64,000 nucleotides of DNA from Planctomycetota bacterium (GTDB lineage: Bacteria > Planctomycetota > Planctomycetia > Gemmatales > HRBIN36), in the NCBI GenBank assembly GCA_014584395.1, contig JACTMY010000014.1, forward strand, positions 186,001 through 250,000, in the 5' to 3' direction. The notes beneath the pieces were generated by a model. The model had not been told where the DNA came from, searched no databases, and worked only from the letters and a program-made list of their open reading frames with translations. The position numbers and the translations under genes are program-made. This document shows, piece after piece, positions 52,609-60,802 of the stretch (the stretch's first letter is position 1; each line of letters begins with the position of its first letter).

Positions 52609-52968
52609 ATGGGAAGACCGGTCGTCCACTGGGAATTGTAGTCCAATGATCCTACGAAACTCACCGCGTTTTATCAAAAGATCTTTGATTGGCACATCAA
52701 CTTCATCCCGGAGATCAATTACCATATAGTCAGTACGGGCGGTCAAGGCGGCATCAACGGCGGTGTCATGTCCCCCAAACCTGGCCCTTGGCCCGGCAAT
52801 ATGGCGTTCTACATCGACGTGGAAGATCTCGATACTTACCTGAAAAAGATCTCGGCAGCAGGCGGCAAGGTCATCGTTGAAAAGCAGGAAATTCCCGGTA
52901 TGGGCTGTCTGGCTTTATTTGAGGACCCTGACGGACGCGTTTTGGGACTGTGGCAACAAAAAAAATAA
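52609..52968 (+). pseudogene. VOC/glyoxalase-fold gene interrupted by an amber codon
   Basis: Reading from ATG 52609 (AAGGGGA upstream) gives MGRPVVHWEL, then TAG at 52639-52641, then SNDPTKLTAFYQKIFDWHI in the same frame, ending at 52968, 120 codons in all. The sequence after the stop has the VOC pattern (NMAFYIDVEDLDTYLKKISA, ALFEDPDGRVLGLWQ). As I recall, related VOC proteins often read W-E-L/I-x-S-x-D-P here, so the amber replaces a codon that could have been Trp (TGG). A downstream ATG at 52768 would produce only the C-terminal half. Thus either a pseudogene, a read-through gene, or a sequencing error. The good ribosome binding site argues the loss is recent. Confidence 0.75.
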
Positions 52969-53059
52969 GGGTACACTGAATAGCATGATTGAATGAATAC
53001 TGTCGACGCATGGTTGATGAGTCGAACCGCCTGGCCCCAGTTAATGGAACTTACTTATC

Positions 53060-53965
53060 ATGCTGCTTCGCTTTGTTGGTTCGCTTTTGGTGGTGTTCGT
53101 TCTGGGAGCTCTTTACGCATATTTGCTTGTACCCGACGATCCTGGGACACCATCCATGGCGGGTCAAATCATCCCCGCTCTCATCTTTGCCATTCCAGTG
53201 TTAGTGATCCTGTTTGGTTTCTGGTCCTATTACGTTCCCAGGTGGTATCTCCAACGCGGCGACGTTGAAACCGGACCCTTTTCGATTTGCCACTTGGGTC
53301 GCATGCTTCGAACCAATCAGATCGAGAAAACGGACCAAATTCGCAAGCGTTGGTCCAAAATGGCCTCTCCCTTTACCATCCTCACGCACCCAGCCCCGCG
53401 CTTGTTGAGCGCGATCATCGGCTGCGTGCTCGGCGCGGGGGTGGGCTTGGGCGTAGGCATGGCGATGTTTGGCAAAGTGGAATCCCTCACCGATACCGTT
53501 TGGGTTCAACCCGAGTGGCTCATTCAAAAGCCAGGTCCGAGTCAGTTCAAGCAATGGCTTCAAGGGGGCATTCGAGTTGGATCGGCGGCTGGCAAGGAGA
53601 GCTTTATCCCCGGCGTCAGGGAAGCTGGAGGCGCATTGGGCGAGGGTTTGAAAGCCTACGATGAAATGAGCCAAGCGACGGTCATCAGCCAGGCCATCGA
53701 CCACATCCGCTATGCTATCCTGAGCGGGGGCATCGGCGCGGCGCTACTGTTCGCCTTGGCCGCCAAGGAAAGCTACAGTCTCATTCGCGGCCGCAAACTT
53801 GAGGAAGACTCTTTCGAGGACGAGGCTGATGCCCCGATTTCACCGGAGAAGATGCGTTTCCCTTGTCCGGCCTGCAAGAAACCGCTCACCGTGCTCCGAG
53901 TTCACGCCGGCAAGAAAGTCAACTGTTCCGGCTGCAAAAAGACCGTGCGCATTCCTTCCATCTAA
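53060..53965 (+). CDS. Membrane protein with C-terminal zinc ribbon
   Basis: A 301-residue protein. Two N-terminal membrane helices (VGSLLVVFVLGALYAYLLV and IIPALIFAIPVLVILFGFW), then a GYF-like short region (VETGPFSICHLGRMLRTNQI), two more hydrophobic segments (ATTR-free IIGCVLGAGVGLGVGMAM near residue 120, and ILSGGIGAALLFALAAKESY near 230), and a C-terminal zinc ribbon with CPACKKPL and CSGCKKTV (two Cys-x2-Cys pairs, residues 275-295). This layout is seen in planctomycete envelope proteins of unknown role. It may sense or bind metal or nucleic acid via the ribbon, but nothing more can be claimed. Confidence 0.7.
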   Translation: MLLRFVGSLLVVFVLGALYAYLLVPDDPGTPSMAGQIIPALIFAIPVLVILFGFWSYYVPRWYLQRGDVETGPFSICHLGRMLRTNQIEKTDQIRKRWSKMASPFTILTHPAPRLLSAIIGCVLGAGVGLGVGMAMFGKVESLTDTVWVQPEWLIQKPGPSQFKQWLQGGIRVGSAAGKESFIPGVREAGGALGEGLKAYDEMSQATVISQAIDHIRYAILSGGIGAALLFALAAKESYSLIRGRKLEEDSFEDEADAPISPEKMRFPCPACKKPLTVLRVHAGKKVNCSGCKKTVRIPSI

Positions 53966-53971
53966 CGAACA

Positions 53972-54000
53972 AGGCCATCAAGATATGCTCCTGATGGCCC
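53972..54000 (+). terminator. Hairpin after the zinc-ribbon protein gene
   Basis: GGCCATCA (53973-53980) and TGATGGCC (53992-53999) form an 8-bp stem with an 11-base loop, shortly after the stop codon at 53965. There is no T-run, so termination is uncertain. Confidence 0.4.
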
Positions 54001-54057
54001 TTGCCATGCCACTGACCCGCTGAGTCGATTCCGTCCCAATTAGCCAATCACTAGATT

Positions 54058-54894
54058 TCATCGGCTACTGAGTGTCTTGGATTTCCTTTGCCTGCGTCGG
54101 CGTTTCCAACAACTGAACATGGCGGCGAAGCCAATGCCTGTCAGCAGGATGGTTGAAGGCTCGGGTATCGCTGAAATATAGGCCAAGCCAAGCAAATTAC
54201 CCGTGCCTGTCGAACCGACTTGAGTGGCTGCTCCCGTCGCCAGATCGATTGTATAAAGAAAGTCCGTCGTATTATCGACCAAGTACATCGTTTGATTGTC
54301 GGGATTGTAAGCCAGGCCATTGGGATTCGTCGGCCCGGAGAGAGCGCCGATCAGGGTCACCCCGCCAGTCGATCGATCCATGAGGTAAAAACTGTCGGTT
54401 CCACTATTGGTCGAATACATCACGTTCGTGTCGGAGTTGTAACCCAAATTGGAGAAGCTTGTCAGCGACGAAGTGCCGATCAGTGTGGCGGCGCCGGTGG
54501 TCTTGTCGATGTTGTAAAGACCATTGTTGTGCGAGGACACGCCATACAGGATGCCGGTGCTGTCGTCGTATTCGAGCCCGTGCATCACGATGGCAGGCAC
54601 CGAGGGATCATAAGCTCCAATGAGCGTTGCCGTGCCGGTGACAAGGTCGAGAGTAAACACCGAATCGAGAGAGGTGGAGGTCAGGTAGACGATACCGTTC
54701 GTTCGATCATAGGCCAAACCGCCCGTCGTGCCGGCATTCGAGCTGACCGTGCCGATGAGCGTCTTGGCTCCCGTGGTGATGTCGATTTCGTACAAGGCTC
54801 GACTGCTATCCACGGCTATCATGCGACCTTGGCCGAGCACTAGGCTTGGCACAAGCAGGCTCAACAGCATCACCTTCCAAATGCGTTTTATCAT
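54058..54894 (-). CDS. PEP-CTERM secreted beta-propeller-like protein
   Basis: A 278-residue exported protein with a signal peptide (IKRIWKVMLLSLLVPSLVLG, cleavage near LGQ) and a C-terminal sorting signal: IPEPSTILLTG, a hydrophobic stretch, then RRRRQRKS. This is the PEP-CTERM signal recognised by an exosortase, which must be encoded elsewhere. The mature part repeats a motif of about 45 residues, for example TLIGTVSSNAGTTGG, GLAYDRTNGIVYLTST, TLIGAYDP and TGAATLIGTSS, a pattern like six-bladed beta-propeller repeats in DUF4394-type proteins. Start at ATG 54894. A surface-anchored or matrix protein is likely, with no known partner in the window. Confidence 0.82.
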   Translation of the reverse strand: MIKRIWKVMLLSLLVPSLVLGQGRMIAVDSSRALYEIDITTGAKTLIGTVSSNAGTTGGLAYDRTNGIVYLTSTSLDSVFTLDLVTGTATLIGAYDPSVPAIVMHGLEYDDSTGILYGVSSHNNGLYNIDKTTGAATLIGTSSLTSFSNLGYNSDTNVMYSTNSGTDSFYLMDRSTGGVTLIGALSGPTNPNGLAYNPDNQTMYLVDNTTDFLYTIDLATGAATQVGSTGTGNLLGLAYISAIPEPSTILLTGIGFAAMFSCWKRRRRQRKSKTLSSR

Positions 54895-55043
54895 TGATCT
54901 ACTCCATTTGACTGGCAATTGTGATTACTTTCTAATGATCAAGAGTTATAATTGATTGGCTCACGAAGGGCAACTCATTTCATAATTATTTATAAATTAA
55001 AGAACGATGCATGATCCAAGTCACTCACTAAACTGAGGCATGA

Positions 55044-56282
55044 ATGAAACCACTCGTAACCCTATTGTGCAGCCTGCTGGCCGGATATTGGCTTTTAGTC
55101 TTGGCTCGACCCGCAGATGACCGACTTCAACGCTGGCAAGAAGACCTCCGATTCCTGGTTCAAGAATTGCCTAAGCGACACAAAAACTTCTATGCCCACC
55201 TCAAAGCCGAGGACTTTCAAAAGCAGGTCGAAGCCCTTGAAGCCGAACTCAATCAATTGACGGATGAGCAAATTAGTTTACGGTTCATGAGTCTCGTCGC
55301 ATCCGCGGGCGATTCGCATACGAACGTGGGCGCAGCACCCTTCTTTCGTCAAATCTACCCCTGTCAGTTGATCTGGCTCAAGGATGGCTTTTATGCGGTG
55401 CGCACGGCGTCCGAACACGCGAACATCCTTGGAGGCAAATGGGTCGGCATCGGCCAACACGACTGCGACTCAATCTTAAAGGCAATCACTCCCTTGATCG
55501 CTCATGAAAATGAACAATGGCTCCGTGAACAGCTACCGAATTATTTGATCTCCGCACCCATTTTAACGGCCTTGAATCTGGTGCCAAGTCAAGAGCCGGC
55601 CAGTTTTCGATTTGTCATGGCCGATGGCACCACTCAAGAAGCTTCCTTCACGGCCACCGCGGCGGCGCAAGTTCGCTCCTGGGCTGAATTGCTGGATGCC
55701 AACAAAATCCAATTACCGCTTCGCTATCAGGATCGAGCCAAGTTTTATTGGCATCGTTTTCTCGCCGAGAAGAAGGCGATGTACGTCTGCTATCGCCGCT
55801 GCGCTTCCATGCCGAAGCCGACTATCAACGAATGGGCCAAGACGCTGCTTGACGATCTGGACCAGCAGAGACCAGAACAATTGATCATCGACTTGAGAGA
55901 CAACACCGGAGGCAATTCGGTCCTCTTCATGCCCATTCTCTTGGGGATCGGGCAAAGACCTTGGCTCAATCAGCCCGGAAAAATCCATGTGTTGATCGGT
56001 CGCCGGACGTTTTCATCGGGCTTGCTCAACGCGTTGGAATTGAAACGGGCAACCAAGGCTACCCTCGTGGGCGAACCCACGGGCCAAAAACCCAATGCCT
56101 ATGGCGAGGTCAAGGTTTTCACTTTGCCCCATTCCAAGCTGCCCATTCAATATTCCACCAAGTATTTCAAAACGATGCAGGAAGACTCTCCCAGCCTCAT
56201 GCCTGACGTCCTGATCGAAACGACCATCGAGGACTATCGCCAGGGACGCGATCCGGTGCTGGAAAAGGTCCTGCAACGATAG
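55044..56282 (+). CDS. S41-family peptidase-like protein
   Basis: A 412-residue exported protein with an N-terminal signal (LVTLLCSLLAGYWLLVLA). The C-terminal half has the tail-specific protease fold: QLIIDLRDNTGGNS, HVLIGRRTFSSGLLNALELK with a candidate nucleophile Ser in FSSG, and TLVGEPTGQKPNAYGEVKVF with a Lys in the position of the catalytic Lys. The conserved AGDSHTNVGAAPF near residue 90 is typical of tricorn-like S41 members. No PDZ domain is seen. Peptidase activity is plausible but not proven, as the Ser-Lys geometry cannot be confirmed. It lies just upstream of the T6SS operon but may not belong to it. Confidence 0.75.
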   Translation: MKPLVTLLCSLLAGYWLLVLARPADDRLQRWQEDLRFLVQELPKRHKNFYAHLKAEDFQKQVEALEAELNQLTDEQISLRFMSLVASAGDSHTNVGAAPFFRQIYPCQLIWLKDGFYAVRTASEHANILGGKWVGIGQHDCDSILKAITPLIAHENEQWLREQLPNYLISAPILTALNLVPSQEPASFRFVMADGTTQEASFTATAAAQVRSWAELLDANKIQLPLRYQDRAKFYWHRFLAEKKAMYVCYRRCASMPKPTINEWAKTLLDDLDQQRPEQLIIDLRDNTGGNSVLFMPILLGIGQRPWLNQPGKIHVLIGRRTFSSGLLNALELKRATKATLVGEPTGQKPNAYGEVKVFTLPHSKLPIQYSTKYFKTMQEDSPSLMPDVLIETTIEDYRQGRDPVLEKVLQR

Positions 56283-56514
56283 AGACAATGCCCTTTGAAC
56301 CCTTCCACCATTTCCCAAACAGGCTCAAGATTGAGGCGAGCAGTGTCAAAGTATCGGAAATGGGGATGATTCTTTTTGACAATGATGGCCTGGTCGGTTA
56401 AGCATAAGATGATCGGAACCCTTTGTCCTCAATCGGCATGGGTTGTCGGTTTATAGAACAGACTCCACCATCGGCACAAGGTGTCGAGACTTAGTTTCAA
56501 CGAGGAGATATTCC

Positions 56515-57036
56515 ATGTCCAGCGAAAGTACACAGAAGAAGTTAGACCGCGTTCGTCGGCCCCGTGTGCAAATCACCTACGACGTCGAAACAAACGGCGC
56601 GATGGTTAAGAAGGAACTTCCGTTCGTTGTCGGCGTGATGGCGGACCTTTCGGGTCAACCGAAGGACCCGTTGCGCCCCATGAAGGAGCGCAAATTCGTG
56701 CCCATCGATCGTGATAACTTCAATAGCGTGATGGCCAAATCCACGCCGCGCGTTGCGATGAAGGTGGAAAATAAGCTGACCGGCGACAACACGAAATTAG
56801 CCGTCGAATTGAATTTCAAGCACATTGACGATTTCGAACCCGCGCGCGTGGCCGAGCAGATTCCTGCCCTTAAAGAACTGATGGACATGCGCCACAAGTT
56901 GACGCAGTTGTTGAGCAAGATGGAAGGCAACGACAAACTTGAGGGCAAACTGGCGGAAATCCTCGCCAACACGGAAAAGGCGATGAACCTGGCCAAGCAA
57001 ATGGGCCTTGAAGAAAAACCCCCCGCGGCAGAATAA
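56515..57036 (+). CDS. tssB: Type VI secretion contractile sheath small subunit TssB
   Basis: A 173-residue TssB/VipA. The start at ATG 56515 (GAGGAGATA upstream) gives MSSESTQKKLDRVRRPRVQI; an upstream GTG-like extension to 56443 is not conserved. The family core VQITYDVETNGA, LPFVVGVMADLSGQP, FVPIDRDNFNSVMAKSTPR and FKHIDDFEPARVAEQIPAL are all present. It forms, with TssC, the contractile sheath around the Hcp tube. It is the first gene of an eight-gene tss cluster. Confidence 0.96.
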   Translation: MSSESTQKKLDRVRRPRVQITYDVETNGAMVKKELPFVVGVMADLSGQPKDPLRPMKERKFVPIDRDNFNSVMAKSTPRVAMKVENKLTGDNTKLAVELNFKHIDDFEPARVAEQIPALKELMDMRHKLTQLLSKMEGNDKLEGKLAEILANTEKAMNLAKQMGLEEKPPAAE

Positions 57037-57097
57037 AAGCTGATCGACCCCAAAAACCTTTCCTCCAGATAATGAACCTTTTAGGGAGATAGAACCA

Positions 57098-58579
57098 ATG
57101 GGAGCAGAAGCTCAATCCAAAGCCGCGGCCGCAACAACGACAGAAGCCGAAGGTGGCTTGCTGGATCAAATCCTGGATTTAACCAAGCCCTTGAACGAAC
57201 AAGAACGAGCCCGCAATCGCGACGTCGTGGGACAGTTCTTGAAGGAAGTCATCAAACCCGGCCAGGTGGTTTCCAAGGACGTGGAAGCCAGCATCAAGTA
57301 CTGGATCAATTCCATTGATCAAAAACTCACTGATCAGTTGAATGAAGTCATGCACGCCGAGGAGTTCCAAAAGCTCGAGAGCACTTGGCGCGGCCTGCAC
57401 TATCTGGTCCATCAATCGGAAACCGGTGAAACGCTTAAGATTCGCGTGCTCAATGCCTCGAAGCGCGATCTCTTCAAGGATTTGGAAAAGGCCGTGGAGT
57501 TCGATCAAAGCGCCCTCTTCAAGAAAGTCTATGAAGAAGAGTATGGCCAACTGGGCGGCGAGCCTTACGGCATGTTGGTGGGCGACTATGAATTCGACCG
57601 CAGCGCGGAAGACATCAGCCTCCTCAAGATGATTTCCAACGTGGCGGCAGCGGCGCACGCTCCCTTTGTGACGGCAGCCAGCCCCAAGTTATTCAATCTC
57701 AATAGCTTCACGGACCTGAGTGCCCCGCGCGATCTGGCGAAAATCTTCATGGGCGATGAATACGCCGCTTGGCGCAGTTTCCGCGACTCGGAAGATTCCC
57801 GGTATGCCGCCTTGACCATGCCCCGCGTCTTGGGCCGGCTGCCCTACGGTGCGAATTTCAAGCGCGTCAGTGAATTCAACTTTGAAGAACAGGTCGATGG
57901 CAAGGACCACAACAACTACTTGTGGATGAATGCCTCTTGGGCCTACGCAGCGCGCATCACGGATGCCTATGCCAAGTATGGCTGGTTAGCCCGCACCCGC
58001 GGCGTCGAGGGCGGCGGCAAGGTGGAAGGCTTGCCCGTTCATACGTTCCCAACGGACGAAGGCGACGTGGCGATGAAATGCCCGACGGAAATCGCCATCT
58101 CGGATCGTCGCGAGTTCGAACTTTCCAACCTTGGCTTCCTTCCCTTGCTGCATGCCAAAGGCACGGATTTTGCGGTTTTCATGGGCGCTCAGTCCTGTCA
58201 AAAGCCCAAGAGTTACTTCGATCCCGCCGCGAATGCCAATGCCGAACTGTCGGCGAAGTTCAACTACATCCTCAACATCTCGCGGTTTGCCCATTACCTC
58301 AAGGTCATGGCCCGCGACAAGATCGGGTCGCACATGACGGCCCCCGAGTGCGAACGTTGGCTGAATAGCTGGATCATGAATTATGTGGTCTCCAATCCGC
58401 AAGACGTGGGTGACGAGACCAAGGCCCGTAAACCGCTTTCGGACGCCAAGGTCGAAGTGCGGGAAGTGAAAGGCAAGCCCGGCTGGTACGAAGCGGTGGC
58501 TTATCTGAAACCACACTTCCAATTGGAAACGCTTTCGACGTCCATGCGCTTGGTCGCGGAAGTCCCCAAGAAGGCGTAA
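57098..58579 (+). CDS. tssC: Type VI secretion contractile sheath large subunit TssC
   Basis: A 493-residue TssC/VipB, the main sheath protein. Conserved features include QLNEVMHAEEFQKLESTWRG, GEPYGMLVGDYEFDRS, LFNLNSFTDLSAPRDL, RVLGRLPYGANF and the C-terminal HFQLETLSTSMRLVAEVPK handshake strand. AGGGAG precedes the ATG. A terminator lies just after the stop codon, so expression of hcp may be partly separated. Confidence 0.97.
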   Translation: MGAEAQSKAAAATTTEAEGGLLDQILDLTKPLNEQERARNRDVVGQFLKEVIKPGQVVSKDVEASIKYWINSIDQKLTDQLNEVMHAEEFQKLESTWRGLHYLVHQSETGETLKIRVLNASKRDLFKDLEKAVEFDQSALFKKVYEEEYGQLGGEPYGMLVGDYEFDRSAEDISLLKMISNVAAAAHAPFVTAASPKLFNLNSFTDLSAPRDLAKIFMGDEYAAWRSFRDSEDSRYAALTMPRVLGRLPYGANFKRVSEFNFEEQVDGKDHNNYLWMNASWAYAARITDAYAKYGWLARTRGVEGGGKVEGLPVHTFPTDEGDVAMKCPTEIAISDRREFELSNLGFLPLLHAKGTDFAVFMGAQSCQKPKSYFDPAANANAELSAKFNYILNISRFAHYLKVMARDKIGSHMTAPECERWLNSWIMNYVVSNPQDVGDETKARKPLSDAKVEVREVKGKPGWYEAVAYLKPHFQLETLSTSMRLVAEVPKKA

Positions 58580-58590
58580 CGTAAACTCCC

Positions 58591-58624
58591 GCGGCGTACT
58601 GGGTTCGGTACGCCGCTCTTTTTT
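58591..58624 (+). terminator. Rho-independent terminator between tssC and hcp
   Basis: GCGGCGTAC (58591-58599) pairs with GTACGCCGC (58608-58616), an 8-base loop, and is followed by a T-rich tail. It splits the T6SS cluster and would allow sheath and tube genes to be expressed in different amounts. Confidence 0.9.
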
Positions 58625-58826
58625 CCCTTTTTTCTGTTACGTTTCCACTTCGTCATGGCATTGCTTGGTAGGAGCAAATGACTGACGAATAGAACAAGTC
58701 AAAGCTCCTGAAATGATCCAAATCAGGGGCTGGAGGTTGTCGATCCCAACGAGTTGTCTTCGCGGTTGAAGTCGAACCTGGGCTCGAAGCATCTAGCAAA
58801 GTCATCCTTCAAAGGAGGTTGTGGTC

Positions 58827-59315
58827 ATGGCGTTCGATAGTTATCTAAAAATCGATGGTATTCCGGGTGAGGCGACGGCGGAAGGTCACGTGGGCGAAAT
58901 CGAATTGTACTCCTGGTCGTTCGGGGCTTCCAACCCTTCGACCATCGGGCCAGGCTCTGAAGGCTTTGGTGCGGGACGCGTCACGATCTCCAGCTTCAAT
59001 TTCATGAAGAAGTGCGACAAGGCTTCCCCCGTGTTGTTCCAACGCTGCTGCACGGGCACTCACATCGACTCGGCCATCCTGACGATGCGCAAAGCCGGCG
59101 GCAAGCAAAGCCCCTTCTTGATCTATACCTTCACCGGCGTGATGGTCGACAGCATCCAGTGGTCGGGTTCGTCGGGCGGCGACGACACGCCGACGGAATC
59201 GGTCAGCTTCTCGTTCGCCGAGTTCAAGATCAAGTACCAATTGCAGGACGCCAAGGGCAACGTCGGTCGTCCGGTCGAAGGCGGCTGGAATGTTCAAAAG
59301 GTCCAAGCTGTCTAA
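58827..59315 (+). CDS. hcp: Type VI secretion tube protein Hcp
   Basis: A 162-residue Hcp. ATG 58827 is decided by AAAGGAGG at 58811-58818; an in-frame GTG at 58821 is too near. The family start MAFDSYLKIDGIPGEATAEG, the IELYSWSFGASNPS strand, KKCDKASPVLFQRCCTGTHI and the C-terminal DSIQWSGSSGGDDTPTESVSF are as in the type VI Hcp1 proteins. It stacks as hexamer rings to form the tube and often carries effectors. A long hairpin follows. Confidence 0.96.
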   Translation: MAFDSYLKIDGIPGEATAEGHVGEIELYSWSFGASNPSTIGPGSEGFGAGRVTISSFNFMKKCDKASPVLFQRCCTGTHIDSAILTMRKAGGKQSPFLIYTFTGVMVDSIQWSGSSGGDDTPTESVSFSFAEFKIKYQLQDAKGNVGRPVEGGWNVQKVQAV

Positions 59316-59338
59316 AGCAAGCCAACAACCAAGACGCA

Positions 59339-59376
59339 AACACAAGGACATCCTCCCCCCAGGGTGTTCTTGTGTT
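59339..59376 (+). terminator. Strong hairpin after hcp
   Basis: A stem of about 16 bp with two G-U pairs: AACACAAG (59339-59346) and ACA/TCCT on the left pair with AGGGTGT and CTTGTGTT (59369-59376) on the right, with a loop of six C. No T-run follows, so it may be a stabilising or processing element for the abundant hcp mRNA rather than a plain terminator. Confidence 0.55.
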
Positions 59377-59465
59377 GTTGCTGTTTGCCTCGACGAATGA
59401 GGTTTTCTTTGGATTGAGCCGGTCATTCCCCGACATTTTCCCTTTCGCAAAAGGCATGAAACCCG

Positions 59466-60320
59466 ATGACCGCCAGCGAACTGTACAAGGCCGGCCAACT
59501 CGAAGAAGCCATCACCGCGCAGTTGGCGGTCGTCAAAGCCAATCCCGCGGACCAAGGCAAACGTTTCTTCCTCTTCGAGTTATTATTGTTTCTAGGCGAC
59601 TTGGATCGGGCGCAAAAGCAAATTGAAGCCATCACCTTTGGCGATGAACGGGACGCCACGGTCATTGTTTACAAGCGCTGGCTCGACTCGGAACGGCTCC
59701 GGCGCGCCTGCTTCACCACGGGAGGCGAACCGAAATTGCTCTCTCCTCCCTCCGAACACGTGCGCCTCCGCCTGGAAGCGCTGCGGCAATGGCGTGCCAA
59801 CAACCAGGAGTCCTTTGGCCAGCTTGTTCATCAAGCCAATGCGTTGATGCCGCCGCTCAAAGGCGAGTTGGATGGCAAAGCGTTTTCCGAGCTTCGCGAT
59901 TGCGATGATCTCTTGGCCGGAGTGATGGAAGTCTGGGTCAATGGCCTCTATTACTGGGTTCCCTTCGAGAGCATCGCCAGTTTAAACGTCATGCCGCCGG
60001 AATATCCCCGCGATCTCTATGCTCTGACGGCGCAACTAGAAGTGCTCAATGGGGACACAGGCGAGGTTTGGCTGCCCGTGCTCTATCCGAATACCCACAC
60101 GGCTTCCGACCCGCAATTCAAGCTTGGCCGGGGCAATGATTGGCAGACTTTGCCAGGCGACGTGGTCATGGGCGTCGGCCTCAAATGTATTCTGGTGGAA
60201 GAGGATGCCATCCCACTTCCCGAATGGCGCGAGTTGACCATTCACCATCCGGAACCCGAATCCATTGGCGAAGGCGAAGCCGCCTCCTCGGAATCCACCA
60301 ACCCTGAATCGACAACATGA
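59466..60320 (+). CDS. tagJ: TagJ/ImpE family type VI secretion accessory protein
   Basis: A 284-residue protein of the ImpE/SciE (TagJ) family. The start MTASELYKAGQLEEAITAQL with ANPADQGKRFFLFELLLFLG is a TPR-like unit and typical of the family. The later FSELRDCDDLLAGVMEVWVN with GLYYWVPFESIASLNVMPPE and DLYALTAQLEVLNGD matches ImpE. TagJ binds TssB or the ClpV-type ATPase to modulate sheath recycling. It overlaps tssE by four bases (ATGA). Confidence 0.9.
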   Translation: MTASELYKAGQLEEAITAQLAVVKANPADQGKRFFLFELLLFLGDLDRAQKQIEAITFGDERDATVIVYKRWLDSERLRRACFTTGGEPKLLSPPSEHVRLRLEALRQWRANNQESFGQLVHQANALMPPLKGELDGKAFSELRDCDDLLAGVMEVWVNGLYYWVPFESIASLNVMPPEYPRDLYALTAQLEVLNGDTGEVWLPVLYPNTHTASDPQFKLGRGNDWQTLPGDVVMGVGLKCILVEEDAIPLPEWRELTIHHPEPESIGEGEAASSESTNPESTT

Positions 60321-60802
60321 GTCAACCGGCGCCGGACCAACAAGCGATCATGCCCACGATCCTGGATCGACTCATTGATCCCGAATCGGGAGGGACCATT
60401 GGCCGCTTTGGGTATGATGTGAATCACATGATCGATTCCGTGCGCCGCGACGTGGAGGACTTGCTCAACACGCGCCAAACGCATCACGAAATCGACGAAC
60501 GCTACCAGGAAGTTCGCCGCTCGATTGCCGCCTACGGGCTGCCCGACCTGGTCTCCCTGAACTCGATCACGCCCCAGCAGCGCGAACAGATCGCCCGCAT
60601 GATCGAGGAGGTGGTCAGGCAATTTGAACCTAGGCTGAAGGACGTTCGGGCCGCGGTCATCACGGTAGGCGATAGCAAGGATCGCAACCTCCACTATCGC
60701 ATCGAGGGCAAATTGCACGTGGAACCCTCTCCCGAATTGGCCTTCGACACCGTTTTGGAATTGTCCACGGGTCACTATTCCGTGAAATCGGCTGAGACAT
60801 GA
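60317..60802 (+). CDS. tssE: Type VI secretion baseplate protein TssE (gp25-like)
   Basis: A 161-residue protein with the gp25/GPW lysozyme-like baseplate domain. The stretch TILDRLIDPESGG near residue 20 and MIDSVRRDVEDLLNTRQTHH with YGLPDLVSLNSITPQQRE are typical. The end FDTVLELSTGHYSVK is normal. It joins the baseplate with TssF and TssG, encoded next with a four-base overlap. Confidence 0.93.
   Translation: MSQPAPDQQAIMPTILDRLIDPESGGTIGRFGYDVNHMIDSVRRDVEDLLNTRQTHHEIDERYQEVRRSIAAYGLPDLVSLNSITPQQREQIARMIEEVVRQFEPRLKDVRAAVITVGDSKDRNLHYRIEGKLHVEPSPELAFDTVLELSTGHYSVKSAET

Noticed and set aside
56376..56381. TTGACA box upstream of tssB
   Set aside because: A perfect -35 hexamer, but the sequence 16-18 bases further on does not resemble a -10 box.
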